Assembly: GCF_001650195.1 (NCBI RefSeq) | Contig: NZ_LXYR01000045.1 | Coordinates: 1-41,538 of the forward strand | Source of the DNA: Phormidesmis priestleyi BC1401 | Lineage (GTDB): Bacteria > Cyanobacteriota > Cyanobacteriia > Leptolyngbyales > Leptolyngbyaceae | Length of the DNA stretch: 41,538 bases | Direction: 5' to 3' | Shown: in pieces, positions 1 to 7,188 of the stretch | Layout: each line of letters begins with the position of its first letter | Numbering within the stretch: the stretch's first letter is position 1 | Made by a program: the position numbers and the translations under genes | Notes under the pieces: generated by a model | Told to the model about the DNA's origin: nothing | The model's input: the letters and a program-made list of their open reading frames with translations, nothing else | The model's database searches: none

Positions 1-82
1 TTGACGCAGGTCGTAGCTGTAGGGTTTTGACATCAATGGGTTGTCTTGAGTTGGACTTCCTTCAGTCTATGTCCTATCAGTC

Positions 83-490
83 TTGGCGACCGCTATAGTA
101 TTTGTGGAGTTACCCAAATTCAAACAACCGTTGAACCGATTGGAAACTATTACAGACAAGTGGTTATATTTTCTCAAATGCGCCAACCAGCTTGAAGCAG
201 TGCCGTCCAGCTTAGAGTCGATTCCGGCGATTAACCATGCTTTCAGCGTGGCGAAACAAAGCAAACTAAGCCGTAAGGAGTTAGAAGTCTTGGAGAATCG
301 AGAGATCTTTACTCACGACAGCCGCAACGCAATTCTCAAGGCGCGACAGGAGGGACGAGAAGAAGGGGAAGCGATCGGAGCAAAGCAAAAAGCGATCACC
401 ATTGCTCGTCAGCTTCTTAACGTGCTAGATGTGGATACCATTAGTCAGATGACGGGACTCTCGATCGCAGAAATTCAAACCTTGACCTAA
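83..490 (+). pseudogene. Rpn-family nuclease / putative transposase, C-terminal fragment
   Basis: The 135 codons match the C-terminal part of the Rpn (recombination-promoting nuclease, PD-(D/E)XK) proteins common in cyanobacteria. Visible family hallmarks are VFVELPKF at the start, the ETITDKWLYFLK block, the ELEVLENREIF block, and a charged REEGEAIG-type tail followed by a short helical segment that ends the protein. The family is usually about 250-300 residues with its catalytic motifs in the N-terminal half. Here that half is absent: an in-frame TGA lies at 47-49 and the only start is a TTG at 83, inside the conserved domain. The other upstream frames in the visible 82 bases show no recognisable N-terminus, so I read this as a decayed fragment. 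The window edge leaves a frameshifted upstream part possible. Confidence 0.6.
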
Positions 491-553
491 ACTGCTTTCA
501 CGACTCGCAGATCAATATGACAAGATAGATAAGGTGTTTACTGCGTTTGTCTC

Positions 554-964
554 ATGTTTGAGGTTCCTCCTTCCCTTGATGTCAGGCTTATTCATCTCAA
601 AGCTGTGCGAGTGTCGCTGCTGCGGCTCCACAAAGCCTTACTAGATTCTGAACGTGAAGCCTACGAGCAGACCCACGGACAAATCCGATCACAGGGCGAA
701 TTGTTTCAGCTTGTTTTAGAAGACAAGTGGTTTAGCTGGCTGCGTCCGATCTCACAATTTATTGTCCAGATCGATGAAGCATTCGCAGCAAAAGAGCCTG
801 TGACGCTCAACCAGGCTAATCAGCTTATCGAGCAGGCGCACTCCTTGCTTAAACCCGATGCAGAAGGCGCTCCGTCACAGCAGCGTTATTATCAGGCGAT
901 TCAGCGCGATCCCAACATTGCGTTAATGAATGCAGACTTATCAATGTTGTTTGCTGAAGGGTAA
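554..964 (+). CDS. Hypothetical protein, 136 aa, upstream of a histidine kinase
   Basis: This gene encodes an ATG-started, soluble, mostly helical protein without signal peptide, membrane segment or cysteine. I do not recognise a named domain. It contains conserved-looking stretches such as HKALLDSEREAYE and DKWFSWLRPISQF, the latter typical of compact cyanobacterial hypothetical proteins. The stop codon is 8 nt before the ATG of the histidine kinase gene at 973, so the two are very probably co-transcribed. A link to the kinase's signalling role is inference from this spacing only. Confidence 0.75.
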   Translation: MFEVPPSLDVRLIHLKAVRVSLLRLHKALLDSEREAYEQTHGQIRSQGELFQLVLEDKWFSWLRPISQFIVQIDEAFAAKEPVTLNQANQLIEQAHSLLKPDAEGAPSQQRYYQAIQRDPNIALMNADLSMLFAEG

Positions 965-972
965 AGGGCGAT

Positions 973-2334
973 ATGTTTCAGGTTACTCGTCGTCGTCTTG
1001 CGCTCTGGTATACTACAGTCACTGCCATATTGCTTTTAGTGTTCGCAAGCGGATTTTATTTGTATGTTCGCAGCACGCTAATTGAGCGCATTGACGACAC
1101 GCTAAATCATGTGGTCGAAGTCGTGCAGCGATCGCTGGTGATTGAGCCAACCGATCCCCACTTTGAAGGCGGACAGGTGCGCGTCAACGTCGAGTCAAGC
1201 TTTCGAGATAATGCGATTCCGGTAGAGGACGACCACATCGATTTGGAGTGGTTTAGCTCACAAGGTAAATTGGTGTGGTCAACGTTTGCCGACGCGATCG
1301 CCGTTCCGCTAAACTTCAACAGCGCAGGTGAAACGGTTCACCAGTCAAAGGATCAGTTGCTGAGACAAGTCACGCAACGAGTGCAGATTGGGCGGCAAGT
1401 GTTGGGATATTTGCGGGTGAGTCATCCTTGGTTTGAGGTGACAAAACCCACTCGTGAGCTATTTTTAGATCTCACCGTTGGCACTACGGTCATGGTTGCG
1501 ATCGTTGCCGCGATCGGGTGGTTTTTATCGGGTTTGGCAATGCAGCCAATTCGAGAATCGTATCAGCGATTAAAGCAGTTTACCGCCGACGCGTCTCATG
1601 AGTTGCGGAACCCGATCGCGATTATTCAAACGAATGTGCAAGTTGCACTTTCTGATCCAGATTCAGATCCCCAAATGCAACGCTATCATCTACAGGTCGT
1701 TGAACGGTTAACGCGTCGGTTAGGAAGACTGGTTGATGATCTGTTATTTCTCGCCCGACAAGACAGCAGTATGGTGCAACCGAGACGAGTTTTAATCAAT
1801 CTCGATGAATTGCTGACTGAAGTAGTCGAAGAACAGCAGACGATCGCCGTCGAAAAAGGAATTTCGTTAAGTCTAAATCACAGCGCGGAATCAGAAGAAC
1901 TTATCGCTAATCAGTCTACCCTTTTGAAGTCACTGCCACGGATTGAGAACTCGCTCTCGATTCAGTGTGATCGCGATCAGATTTCTCGACTCTTCACAAA
2001 CCTCATCAGCAACGCCTTACAGTACACGCCGACGAATGGAAAAGTCACGATCGAGCTACAGCAACTCAAACGCACGAGTGGATCGTCTCTCCAAGTCAAA
2101 GTGATCGATACTGGAATCGGGATTCCAGAAGAAGCATTGCCGCAACTGTTCGATCGCTTCTATCGCGTCGATCCCGCCCGAACTAAATCAACAGGCGGAT
2201 CGGGATTAGGGTTAGCGATCGCCCAAGTCATCATCGAAAATCATCACGGACAGATTCAAATTGAGAGCCAGGTTGGTCAAGGAACGACTGTCATCGTAAC
2301 GCTGCCTCAGCAGTCCCAAGAGAATACAAGTTGA
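973..2334 (+). CDS. Membrane sensor histidine kinase
   Basis: This 453-residue protein has the layout of a classic two-component sensor. A transmembrane segment lies at about residues 10-32, an extracytoplasmic sensing region at about 33-165, and a second membrane segment at about 168-190. The HisKA domain follows, with the phospho-accepting His209 in the H-box SHELRNPI. The ATPase domain has Asn347 in the N-box (LISNALQ), the G1 box DTGIGIP (Asp379), and the G2 box GGSGLGLAIA. The protein is expected to autophosphorylate His209 and pass phosphate to a response regulator, but no regulator gene is in the neighbourhood, so it is an orphan here. It resembles cyanobacterial RppB-like kinases in overall form. 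The signal is unknown. It probably forms an operon with the 136-residue gene ending 8 nt upstream. Confidence 0.92.
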   Translation: MFQVTRRRLALWYTTVTAILLLVFASGFYLYVRSTLIERIDDTLNHVVEVVQRSLVIEPTDPHFEGGQVRVNVESSFRDNAIPVEDDHIDLEWFSSQGKLVWSTFADAIAVPLNFNSAGETVHQSKDQLLRQVTQRVQIGRQVLGYLRVSHPWFEVTKPTRELFLDLTVGTTVMVAIVAAIGWFLSGLAMQPIRESYQRLKQFTADASHELRNPIAIIQTNVQVALSDPDSDPQMQRYHLQVVERLTRRLGRLVDDLLFLARQDSSMVQPRRVLINLDELLTEVVEEQQTIAVEKGISLSLNHSAESEELIANQSTLLKSLPRIENSLSIQCDRDQISRLFTNLISNALQYTPTNGKVTIELQQLKRTSGSSLQVKVIDTGIGIPEEALPQLFDRFYRVDPARTKSTGGSGLGLAIAQVIIENHHGQIQIESQVGQGTTVIVTLPQQSQENTS

Positions 2335-2464
2335 CTAGCTTTGGTTGCGGATTACACATATCTGCGAGGTGACTTGTATGGTTATACAGACACAAAGCTT
2401 AACGTTCATAACAAACATGTAAAACAGCACTACTCTTACATGGCAGTGGCAGTGAGTAGTCGGT

Positions 2465-3058
2465 ATGAAGATCGTTCAAGAGATTTCTTTAATTAGTATC
2501 GGAAGTTTTGAGGAATCAAGCGATTGGTCCGTTATTCGAGATGAGATTCGCGAAGCTATTTCCCTGATCGTTTATCCTTCTGGCGCAACAAACTTTACAA
2601 TCAACCCAGTCAAACATGGCAATGGTGTCAAACCGATTAAAGAAGCTTGCATGATTGCTCTAAAGGATAGGTTTGGATGGAAACTAGAAACTTCAATCAA
2701 CTATGCGACTCGATCGCCAGGAAAGGTAGATGCAACAAAAGCCCTTGACAACCATCTTTTTGCTCTTGAGTGGGAGACAGGCAACATCTCCTCAAGTCAT
2801 CGAGCAGTCAATAAGATGGTTCTTGGGTTGTTACGGGGTGTTTTATTGGGCGCTGTCCTCGTACTTCCAAGTCGAAAACTCTACCCTTATTTAACTGATC
2901 GAATTGGTAACTATGAAGAGCTAGAGCCGTATTTTGATGTTTGGCGAGCAGTTCGGCTCGAAGAGGGGTTTCTTGCAATTTTCGTGATTGAACATGACCA
3001 AGTAGATGGCAACATACCGACAATTACTAAAGGAACAGACGGTCGTGCATTGATCTAA
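2465..3058 (+). CDS. Type II restriction endonuclease, BglII/BstYI family
   Basis: This gene encodes a 197-residue PD-(D/E)XK nuclease expected to cleave a short palindrome with a GATC core (BglII cuts AGATCT, BstYI cuts RGATCY). The match, judged from memory of BstYI, runs along the whole length: an N-terminal start of the MKIVQEIS type, a DEIREAI helix, a GWK block near residue 72, and the catalytic stretch. In that stretch Asp89 (VDATK) and the pair Glu102/Glu104 (ALEWETGN) line up with the BstYI metal-binding Asp, Glu and Gln. The helix VNKMVLGLLR, a strand GAVLVLP and the YEEL region follow, also as in BstYI. The size agrees with that family (about 200-220 residues). The gene converges on a methyltransferase gene, leaving 17 nt between the two stops, which is the expected company of a type II enzyme. 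The exact recognition site is not deducible. Confidence 0.85.
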   Translation: MKIVQEISLISIGSFEESSDWSVIRDEIREAISLIVYPSGATNFTINPVKHGNGVKPIKEACMIALKDRFGWKLETSINYATRSPGKVDATKALDNHLFALEWETGNISSSHRAVNKMVLGLLRGVLLGAVLVLPSRKLYPYLTDRIGNYEELEPYFDVWRAVRLEEGFLAIFVIEHDQVDGNIPTITKGTDGRALI

Positions 3059-3075
3059 ATGTTTCTATGCAAGAG

Positions 3076-4062
3076 CTATGTAGAGTAAGGAATGGGCAGT
3101 TGTGAGACCGTCACTCTTCGCTTCTTTAGTTTTTTGTTTCCCCTCGCTGACTCCCATTGCTCAATGATTCCATTCGCTAAGTCAGTCAAACGTTCTATTG
3201 CTGGCTCTGTGTCCCCAATTTCCGAACCAATCCAATAACGGTGAAGTTTTTCTGCTGCGTAGAACGTAGTACCAGAACCCCCGAATGGATCAACTACAAC
3301 TTGACCTGGATTAGATGCCATAGCAATAATCCGTTCCATCATGATAGGAGCAAGTTCGTTAGGAACTCGCTTTTTATGGCGACGATGCCGAACGGGTGGA
3401 ATATCAGTCCACATTTCCTCTGCTAGCGCCCACAACACTTCGTTGGGATCAGTTTCAGGGGCATCTTCCCAAACATCTTCTGTCATATCCCAGACATCCA
3501 TTAGATTGATACCTTTTTCATTAAGGCTTTTGCGATGTCCGCCATAATCACGAATTTCTCCGCTACAATGCCGACAAACTTGAATAGGTGTATAGATTTT
3601 ATTGAAAACTGCTGGCTCCCCTTTTGTGTAATAGATTAGCCCGTAGTGAGCGGGAGACATTTTCTTACCTCTAGGAAAAGCTTTCGGCATCCTGCAAGCA
3701 ATCCAGTGTCGAAACCACATTCCTTTTTGATTGAGATATGCTCCATACTCTATGCACCATCTAGGCAGGTTGAATACAAATAAACTTCCACCAGGTTTAA
3801 GCACTCGGACGCTTTCATCAAGCCATTGTTGCGACCAAGCTAAATACTTCTCGATCTCCATGTGATCACTAATCCCTTTTCCATACTCTTTTCCGATGTT
3901 AAAGGGCGGGTCGGCAAATACAACATCTACAGATTCATTAGGTAACGCTGAAAGAAGTTTGAGGCAATCTCCTTGATAGAGAATGCCATGCTCACTTTTA
4001 TAAACCTGTTGTAATTCCTGTTGAGTCGCTAAATCAAGTGAGATCGCTTCAAGTGGGTGCAT
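3076..4062 (-). CDS. Site-specific DNA methyltransferase (beta class, N6-A or N4-C)
   Basis: This 328-residue SAM-dependent DNA amino-methyltransferase should protect host DNA from the neighbouring endonuclease. The catalytic motif IV is DPPF at residues 51-54, near the N-terminus. The SAM-binding motif I is at the C-terminal end (DPFGGSGTT, about 258-266). That order (IV, target recognition region, I) defines the beta class. The middle region carries a lone CxxC (163-166) and probably holds target recognition. DPPF is more common in N6-adenine enzymes, but BglII-type partners are N4-cytosine enzymes, so the modified base is open. It follows the small HTH gene by 44 nt on the same strand and converges with the endonuclease gene. 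There is no sign of damage. Confidence 0.93.
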   Translation of the reverse strand: MHPLEAISLDLATQQELQQVYKSEHGILYQGDCLKLLSALPNESVDVVFADPPFNIGKEYGKGISDHMEIEKYLAWSQQWLDESVRVLKPGGSLFVFNLPRWCIEYGAYLNQKGMWFRHWIACRMPKAFPRGKKMSPAHYGLIYYTKGEPAVFNKIYTPIQVCRHCSGEIRDYGGHRKSLNEKGINLMDVWDMTEDVWEDAPETDPNEVLWALAEEMWTDIPPVRHRRHKKRVPNELAPIMMERIIAMASNPGQVVVDPFGGSGTTFYAAEKLHRYWIGSEIGDTEPAIERLTDLANGIIEQWESARGNKKLKKRRVTVSQLPIPYST

Positions 4063-4106
4063 TGATTTAGCCTCTAGTACTTTGGTATAGCTTGAGCTTA
4101 CAGACT

Positions 4107-4355
4107 CTATTTACGATTGTCAATAGAGCCTTCCGTAGGAGTTGTACTACGTGGTTGATAAGGTCTTCCAGTAGGTTGATTCTTATAGTTCTCTAATTCA
4201 GCAGCTTCTATGTAGTAGTAACGCCCTAGCTTACAAGCTACGATCTGACCATTTTTAATCAGGTCATGAACTCGCTGACGAGTTACATCAAGTGACTTCG
4301 CAGTTTGAGCTACGGAGAGCAATTCAGAGCTATTACTTGAACTGGAGTCTGTCAT
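4107..4355 (-). CDS. Small helix-turn-helix protein, candidate R-M controller
   Basis: This 82-residue protein contains one excisionase/MerR-like HTH (HTH_17 type) at about residues 12-60. The pattern is LLSVAQTAKSLDVT, then RQRVHDLIKNGQI, then a wing ending in YYYIEAAELENY. The last 25 residues are polar and rich in Pro, Thr and Ser. It is transcribed just ahead of the methyltransferase gene with a 44-nt gap. Type II systems often carry a small regulator in this position. Classical C proteins belong to the Xre/HTH_3 fold, so a control role for this one is inference. A recombination-directionality role is the other family function, but no integrase is nearby. Confidence 0.8.
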   Translation of the reverse strand: MTDSSSSNSSELLSVAQTAKSLDVTRQRVHDLIKNGQIVACKLGRYYYIEAAELENYKNQPTGRPYQPRSTTPTEGSIDNRK

Positions 4356-4445
4356 AAGATGGAAGTGCTTCAGTCATTTAACTAGTCTCTTCAAGGTTAC
4401 GCTTGAGGTTAAGTTGTGTGTAAGATAGGCTCAAAAGCTTCATCA

Positions 4446-5504
4446 TTAAACCTCAACTAATTGCGATTCTGTCTCCTCAATCTCTTGCCAGTCGGATTGG
4501 GCTAACCGCTCGATCGCCAGATCAATTAACGCTAATCCCTGCCCGACATTTTCAACTAAGCTGAGTTTTCCGCGCAGATCGGCGGCACCGTCAAACCCTT
4601 TGGCATACCAGGTCATGTGTTTTCGGGCTTGTCTGACTCCCCGATCGCCCTTGTATTCCCACAGCATTTGCAGATGTTCGCGGGCGCATTCTAAACGCTC
4701 GATCGAAGTGGGTTTTAATCTTTCAATCCCAGTTTTCAAAAAGTGATCGACTTCGCCAACTAAGAATGGATACCCCAGCGTTCCGCGAGAACACATTACA
4801 CCATCGGCTCCGGTTTGCTCTAAGCATTTAACGGCGGCTTCAATAGAGAACATATCGCCATTCGCGATGACAGGAATTGAGAGAATTTCTTTCACGCGTC
4901 CGATCCATTCCCATTTGGCGGCTCCATTATAGCCTTGAGCGCGAGTCCGCCCGTGAACGGTGATCATTTTCGCTCCCGCCGCTTCCATTCGTTTAGCAAA
5001 ATCGAGAATGTTGATTTCTTGATCGGTCCAGCCGATGCGAGTTTTGACCGTCACCGGGACGTTGACTGCATTCACCACAGCCCGCACGATCGCTTCTGCC
5101 TTTTCGGGGTCTCGCAGCAGAGAAGAGCCGCCGCCGTTTTTAGTGATTTTGTTCACCGGGCAGCCCATGTTGATATCAACCGTATCGGCTCCTTCTGCGA
5201 CCGCCATTTGTGCGGCTTCTGCTAAAAAGTCGGGGCGACAGTCAAAAAGCTGAATGCTGATCGGACGCTCGTTGGGGTCTACCTCCATAATGATCGGCAG
5301 TTCTTTGACGTAATGTAACCCTGTCGCGTTCACCATCTCGGTGTACATCATCGAATCGGGCGCATAGCGACGTACCAGACGACGAAACACCAGATCGGTT
5401 ACGCCAGACAGCGGCGACTGCAACACCCGGCTTTTGACCTCAAGATCACCGATTTTGAGCGGGGCAGCGAGTCTAGCTTTGAGACTTGGAGACAGAGAAA
5501 CCAT
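4446..5504 (-). CDS. dusB: tRNA-dihydrouridine synthase
   Basis: This 352-residue FMN-dependent enzyme reduces uridines in the tRNA D-loop to dihydrouridine using NAD(P)H. The TIM-barrel family motifs are all present: an N-terminal SPLSGVTD (substrate and FMN face), the catalytic Cys115 in NMGCPVNKI, KTRIGW, the FMN-phosphate motif VHGRTR, VIANGD, and GVMCSRGTLGYP. The length and the first residues after the ATG agree with the DusB/NifR3 branch usual in cyanobacteria. It is a housekeeping gene and stands alone on its strand between the restriction-modification module and a broken ABM-domain gene. Confidence 0.93.
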   Translation of the reverse strand: MVSLSPSLKARLAAPLKIGDLEVKSRVLQSPLSGVTDLVFRRLVRRYAPDSMMYTEMVNATGLHYVKELPIIMEVDPNERPISIQLFDCRPDFLAEAAQMAVAEGADTVDINMGCPVNKITKNGGGSSLLRDPEKAEAIVRAVVNAVNVPVTVKTRIGWTDQEINILDFAKRMEAAGAKMITVHGRTRAQGYNGAAKWEWIGRVKEILSIPVIANGDMFSIEAAVKCLEQTGADGVMCSRGTLGYPFLVGEVDHFLKTGIERLKPTSIERLECAREHLQMLWEYKGDRGVRQARKHMTWYAKGFDGAADLRGKLSLVENVGQGLALIDLAIERLAQSDWQEIEETESQLVEV

Positions 5505-5529
5505 AATTCACGATCGTATCAATCCATCT

Positions 5530-5928
5530 TTATCCTAAAGGATTGGGGGAAGTTACTGGGCTGCTTTGGGATGAAGCCAGCGATAAGCGATCAAAGAGGC
5601 GCGTGACGCGGGGGATTACGAAATTAAGTGAGCAACACCACTGAAATGCTACAGTGAGAGGCTTTACATGTTCGAGCCAACATTTGCGAACGTCTGATTC
5701 AAGCCAGGTTCTGAGATTTTTGTAGCGGTCAAATCGGAGAATCACGACATATTCAGGATGGTCGTGATCATGAGGTCGGATAATGTTGATGCCTGCATGT
5801 CCTTCAAAGCTGTGGGCAGCCACTGAAATGTCTCACTGCCATTGCTCATAAGCCTCTTCATACCCTGGTTTGACGCTTTGTGAAATGATGGCAGCGACGG
5901 GCAGGTTTTCATCGATCGAGAAGGTCAT
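5530..5928 (-). pseudogene. ABM-domain (antibiotic biosynthesis monooxygenase-like) gene with premature stop
   Basis: Reading from an ATG at 5928 gives 31 codons (from MTFSIDENLP to EEAYEQWQ). A TGA follows at 5835-5833, and the same frame then continues with SVAAHSFEGHAGINIIRP, HDHDHPEYVVILRFDRY and LESDVRKCWLEHVKPL. Together these form the ferredoxin-like ABM fold seen in about 190-residue cyanobacterial proteins. In those proteins a residue such as Gly, Lys or Trp occupies the position of the stop. After VKPLTV the sequence no longer resembles the family and the usual C-terminal membrane helices are missing, so the 3' end has also decayed. The region from 5823 could still be read from a GTG but would give half a domain. 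Confidence 0.65.
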
Positions 5929-6071
5929 TTCAAGAGTCTCTCGCAGCATTCTCTAGAGTCCACTAATGGTCTGATATATAGTTTGAGCGGTCACAAAGAT
6001 GGATGACTATTTTAATTCTCTGCTCTAAAATAAGCCGAACACTTGAACAGCCTTTCAAAGGAGCTTTCACC

Positions 6072-7073
6072 ATGATTCACGCCTATGTAGCTGAGAAAAA
6101 GGGTGCCGACCTTAAACCCTTTGAATACGATCCGGGCGTTTTGGGAGGCGAAGAAGTCGAAATTAAGATCGAATACTGTGGGATCTGCCACAGTGATTTG
6201 AGTATGCTCAACAACGATTGGGGCATCTCGCAATATCCGTTAGTCGCTGGGCACGAAGTCGTTGGCACGATCGCCAGTGTTGGTAACTCAGTCAAAACAC
6301 TCAAAGTTGGGCAGCGAGTCGGCTTAGGCTGGAACTCTCGATCCTGCATGACCTGTGAATGGTGTATGTCAGGCAATCATAATCTTTGCTTGACCGCAGA
6401 AGCCACGATCGTTGGTCGCTATGGTGGGTTTGCTGATGCAATTCGCGCTCACTCGGCGTGGGTTTTACCATTACCCGAAGCAATCGATCCAGCGACTGCG
6501 GGACCGTTGTTTTGTGGAGGCATTACGGTTTTCAATCCGCTCGTGCAATTTGACGTGAAGCCTACCGATCGAGTCGGAGTCATCGGTATTGGTGGATTGG
6601 GTCACCTGGCGTTGCAATTTCTTCACGCTTGGGGGTGTGATGTCACCGCGTTTTCGACTAGCTCTGATAAAGAAGCTGAAGCGAGAGAACTAGGTGCGGA
6701 TCATTTTGTGAACTCTCGTGATGCTACGGCGCTAAAGTCAGTCGAAAACTCGTTTGATTTGATTCTCTCGACGGTGAATGCCGATCTCGACTGGAACTCT
6801 TACATCGCGTGTTTGCGTCCCAAAGGGCGACTGCACTTTGTGGGGGTGGTGCCTAACCCGGTTAGTGTCTATGTCTTCTCGTTGATGCCCGGTCAAAAGT
6901 CGATTTCTGCCAGTCCTCTCGGTAGCCCTGCAACGACGAATCAAATGCTCGATTTTGCAGCCCGACACAACATCGAACCCATCACCGAAATGTTTGCGTT
7001 TGACCAGATCAACGAGGCGTTAGAACGGCTGCATAGTGGCAAGGCACGCTATCGAATTGTACTAAAACATTAG
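6072..7073 (+). CDS. Zinc-dependent NAD(P) alcohol dehydrogenase (CAD/YahK type)
   Basis: This 333-residue medium-chain dehydrogenase should interconvert aldehydes and primary alcohols with NADP(H). The catalytic zinc ligands are Cys39 (YCGICHSD) and His61-Glu62 (AGHEVVG). The structural-zinc loop holds four cysteines (SCMTCEWCMSGNHNLC). The Rossmann motif GIGGLGH sits near residue 175. The order and spacing match the cinnamyl-alcohol/YahK branch. I chose the ATG at 6072 because AAAGGAG lies 9 nt upstream and MIHAYVA is the normal N-terminus; the frame stays open upstream to about 6003, but that extension has no family support. The substrate is unknown. It is followed by a strong inverted repeat that can end transcription from both sides. 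Confidence 0.9.
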   Translation: MIHAYVAEKKGADLKPFEYDPGVLGGEEVEIKIEYCGICHSDLSMLNNDWGISQYPLVAGHEVVGTIASVGNSVKTLKVGQRVGLGWNSRSCMTCEWCMSGNHNLCLTAEATIVGRYGGFADAIRAHSAWVLPLPEAIDPATAGPLFCGGITVFNPLVQFDVKPTDRVGVIGIGGLGHLALQFLHAWGCDVTAFSTSSDKEAEARELGADHFVNSRDATALKSVENSFDLILSTVNADLDWNSYIACLRPKGRLHFVGVVPNPVSVYVFSLMPGQKSISASPLGSPATTNQMLDFAARHNIEPITEMFAFDQINEALERLHSGKARYRIVLKH

Positions 7074-7143
7074 GACGAACCCGATAGATGTCGGTTGCAG
7101 TCCGGCTCTGAGACAAGTTTGGGTTGATGATGCACCTAAGGTA

Positions 7144-7172
7144 AGGGGTGTATCAGAGCAAGATACACCCCT
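7144..7172. terminator. Inverted repeat between convergent genes, probable bidirectional terminator
   Basis: AGGGGTGTATC (7144-7154) and GATACACCCCT (7162-7172) form a perfect 11-bp stem with a 7-nt loop. It lies 71 nt past the dehydrogenase stop and 17 nt past the DUF3352 gene stop, exactly between convergent genes. There is no strong T-run on either side, so it may act as a transcript-end or RNA-stabilising hairpin instead of a textbook intrinsic terminator. Confidence 0.6.
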
Positions 7173-7188
7173 CATCAAGAGATTCAAA

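Noticed and set aside
1290-1305. GCGATCGC palindromes as specific regulatory sites
   Set aside because: They occur throughout coding regions as HIP1, a genome-wide feature of many cyanobacteria, and carry no local information.
4107-4355. Excisionase of a mobile element
   Set aside because: No integrase or attachment-like repeats were seen nearby; position next to the methyltransferase favours a restriction-modification role, though not proven.
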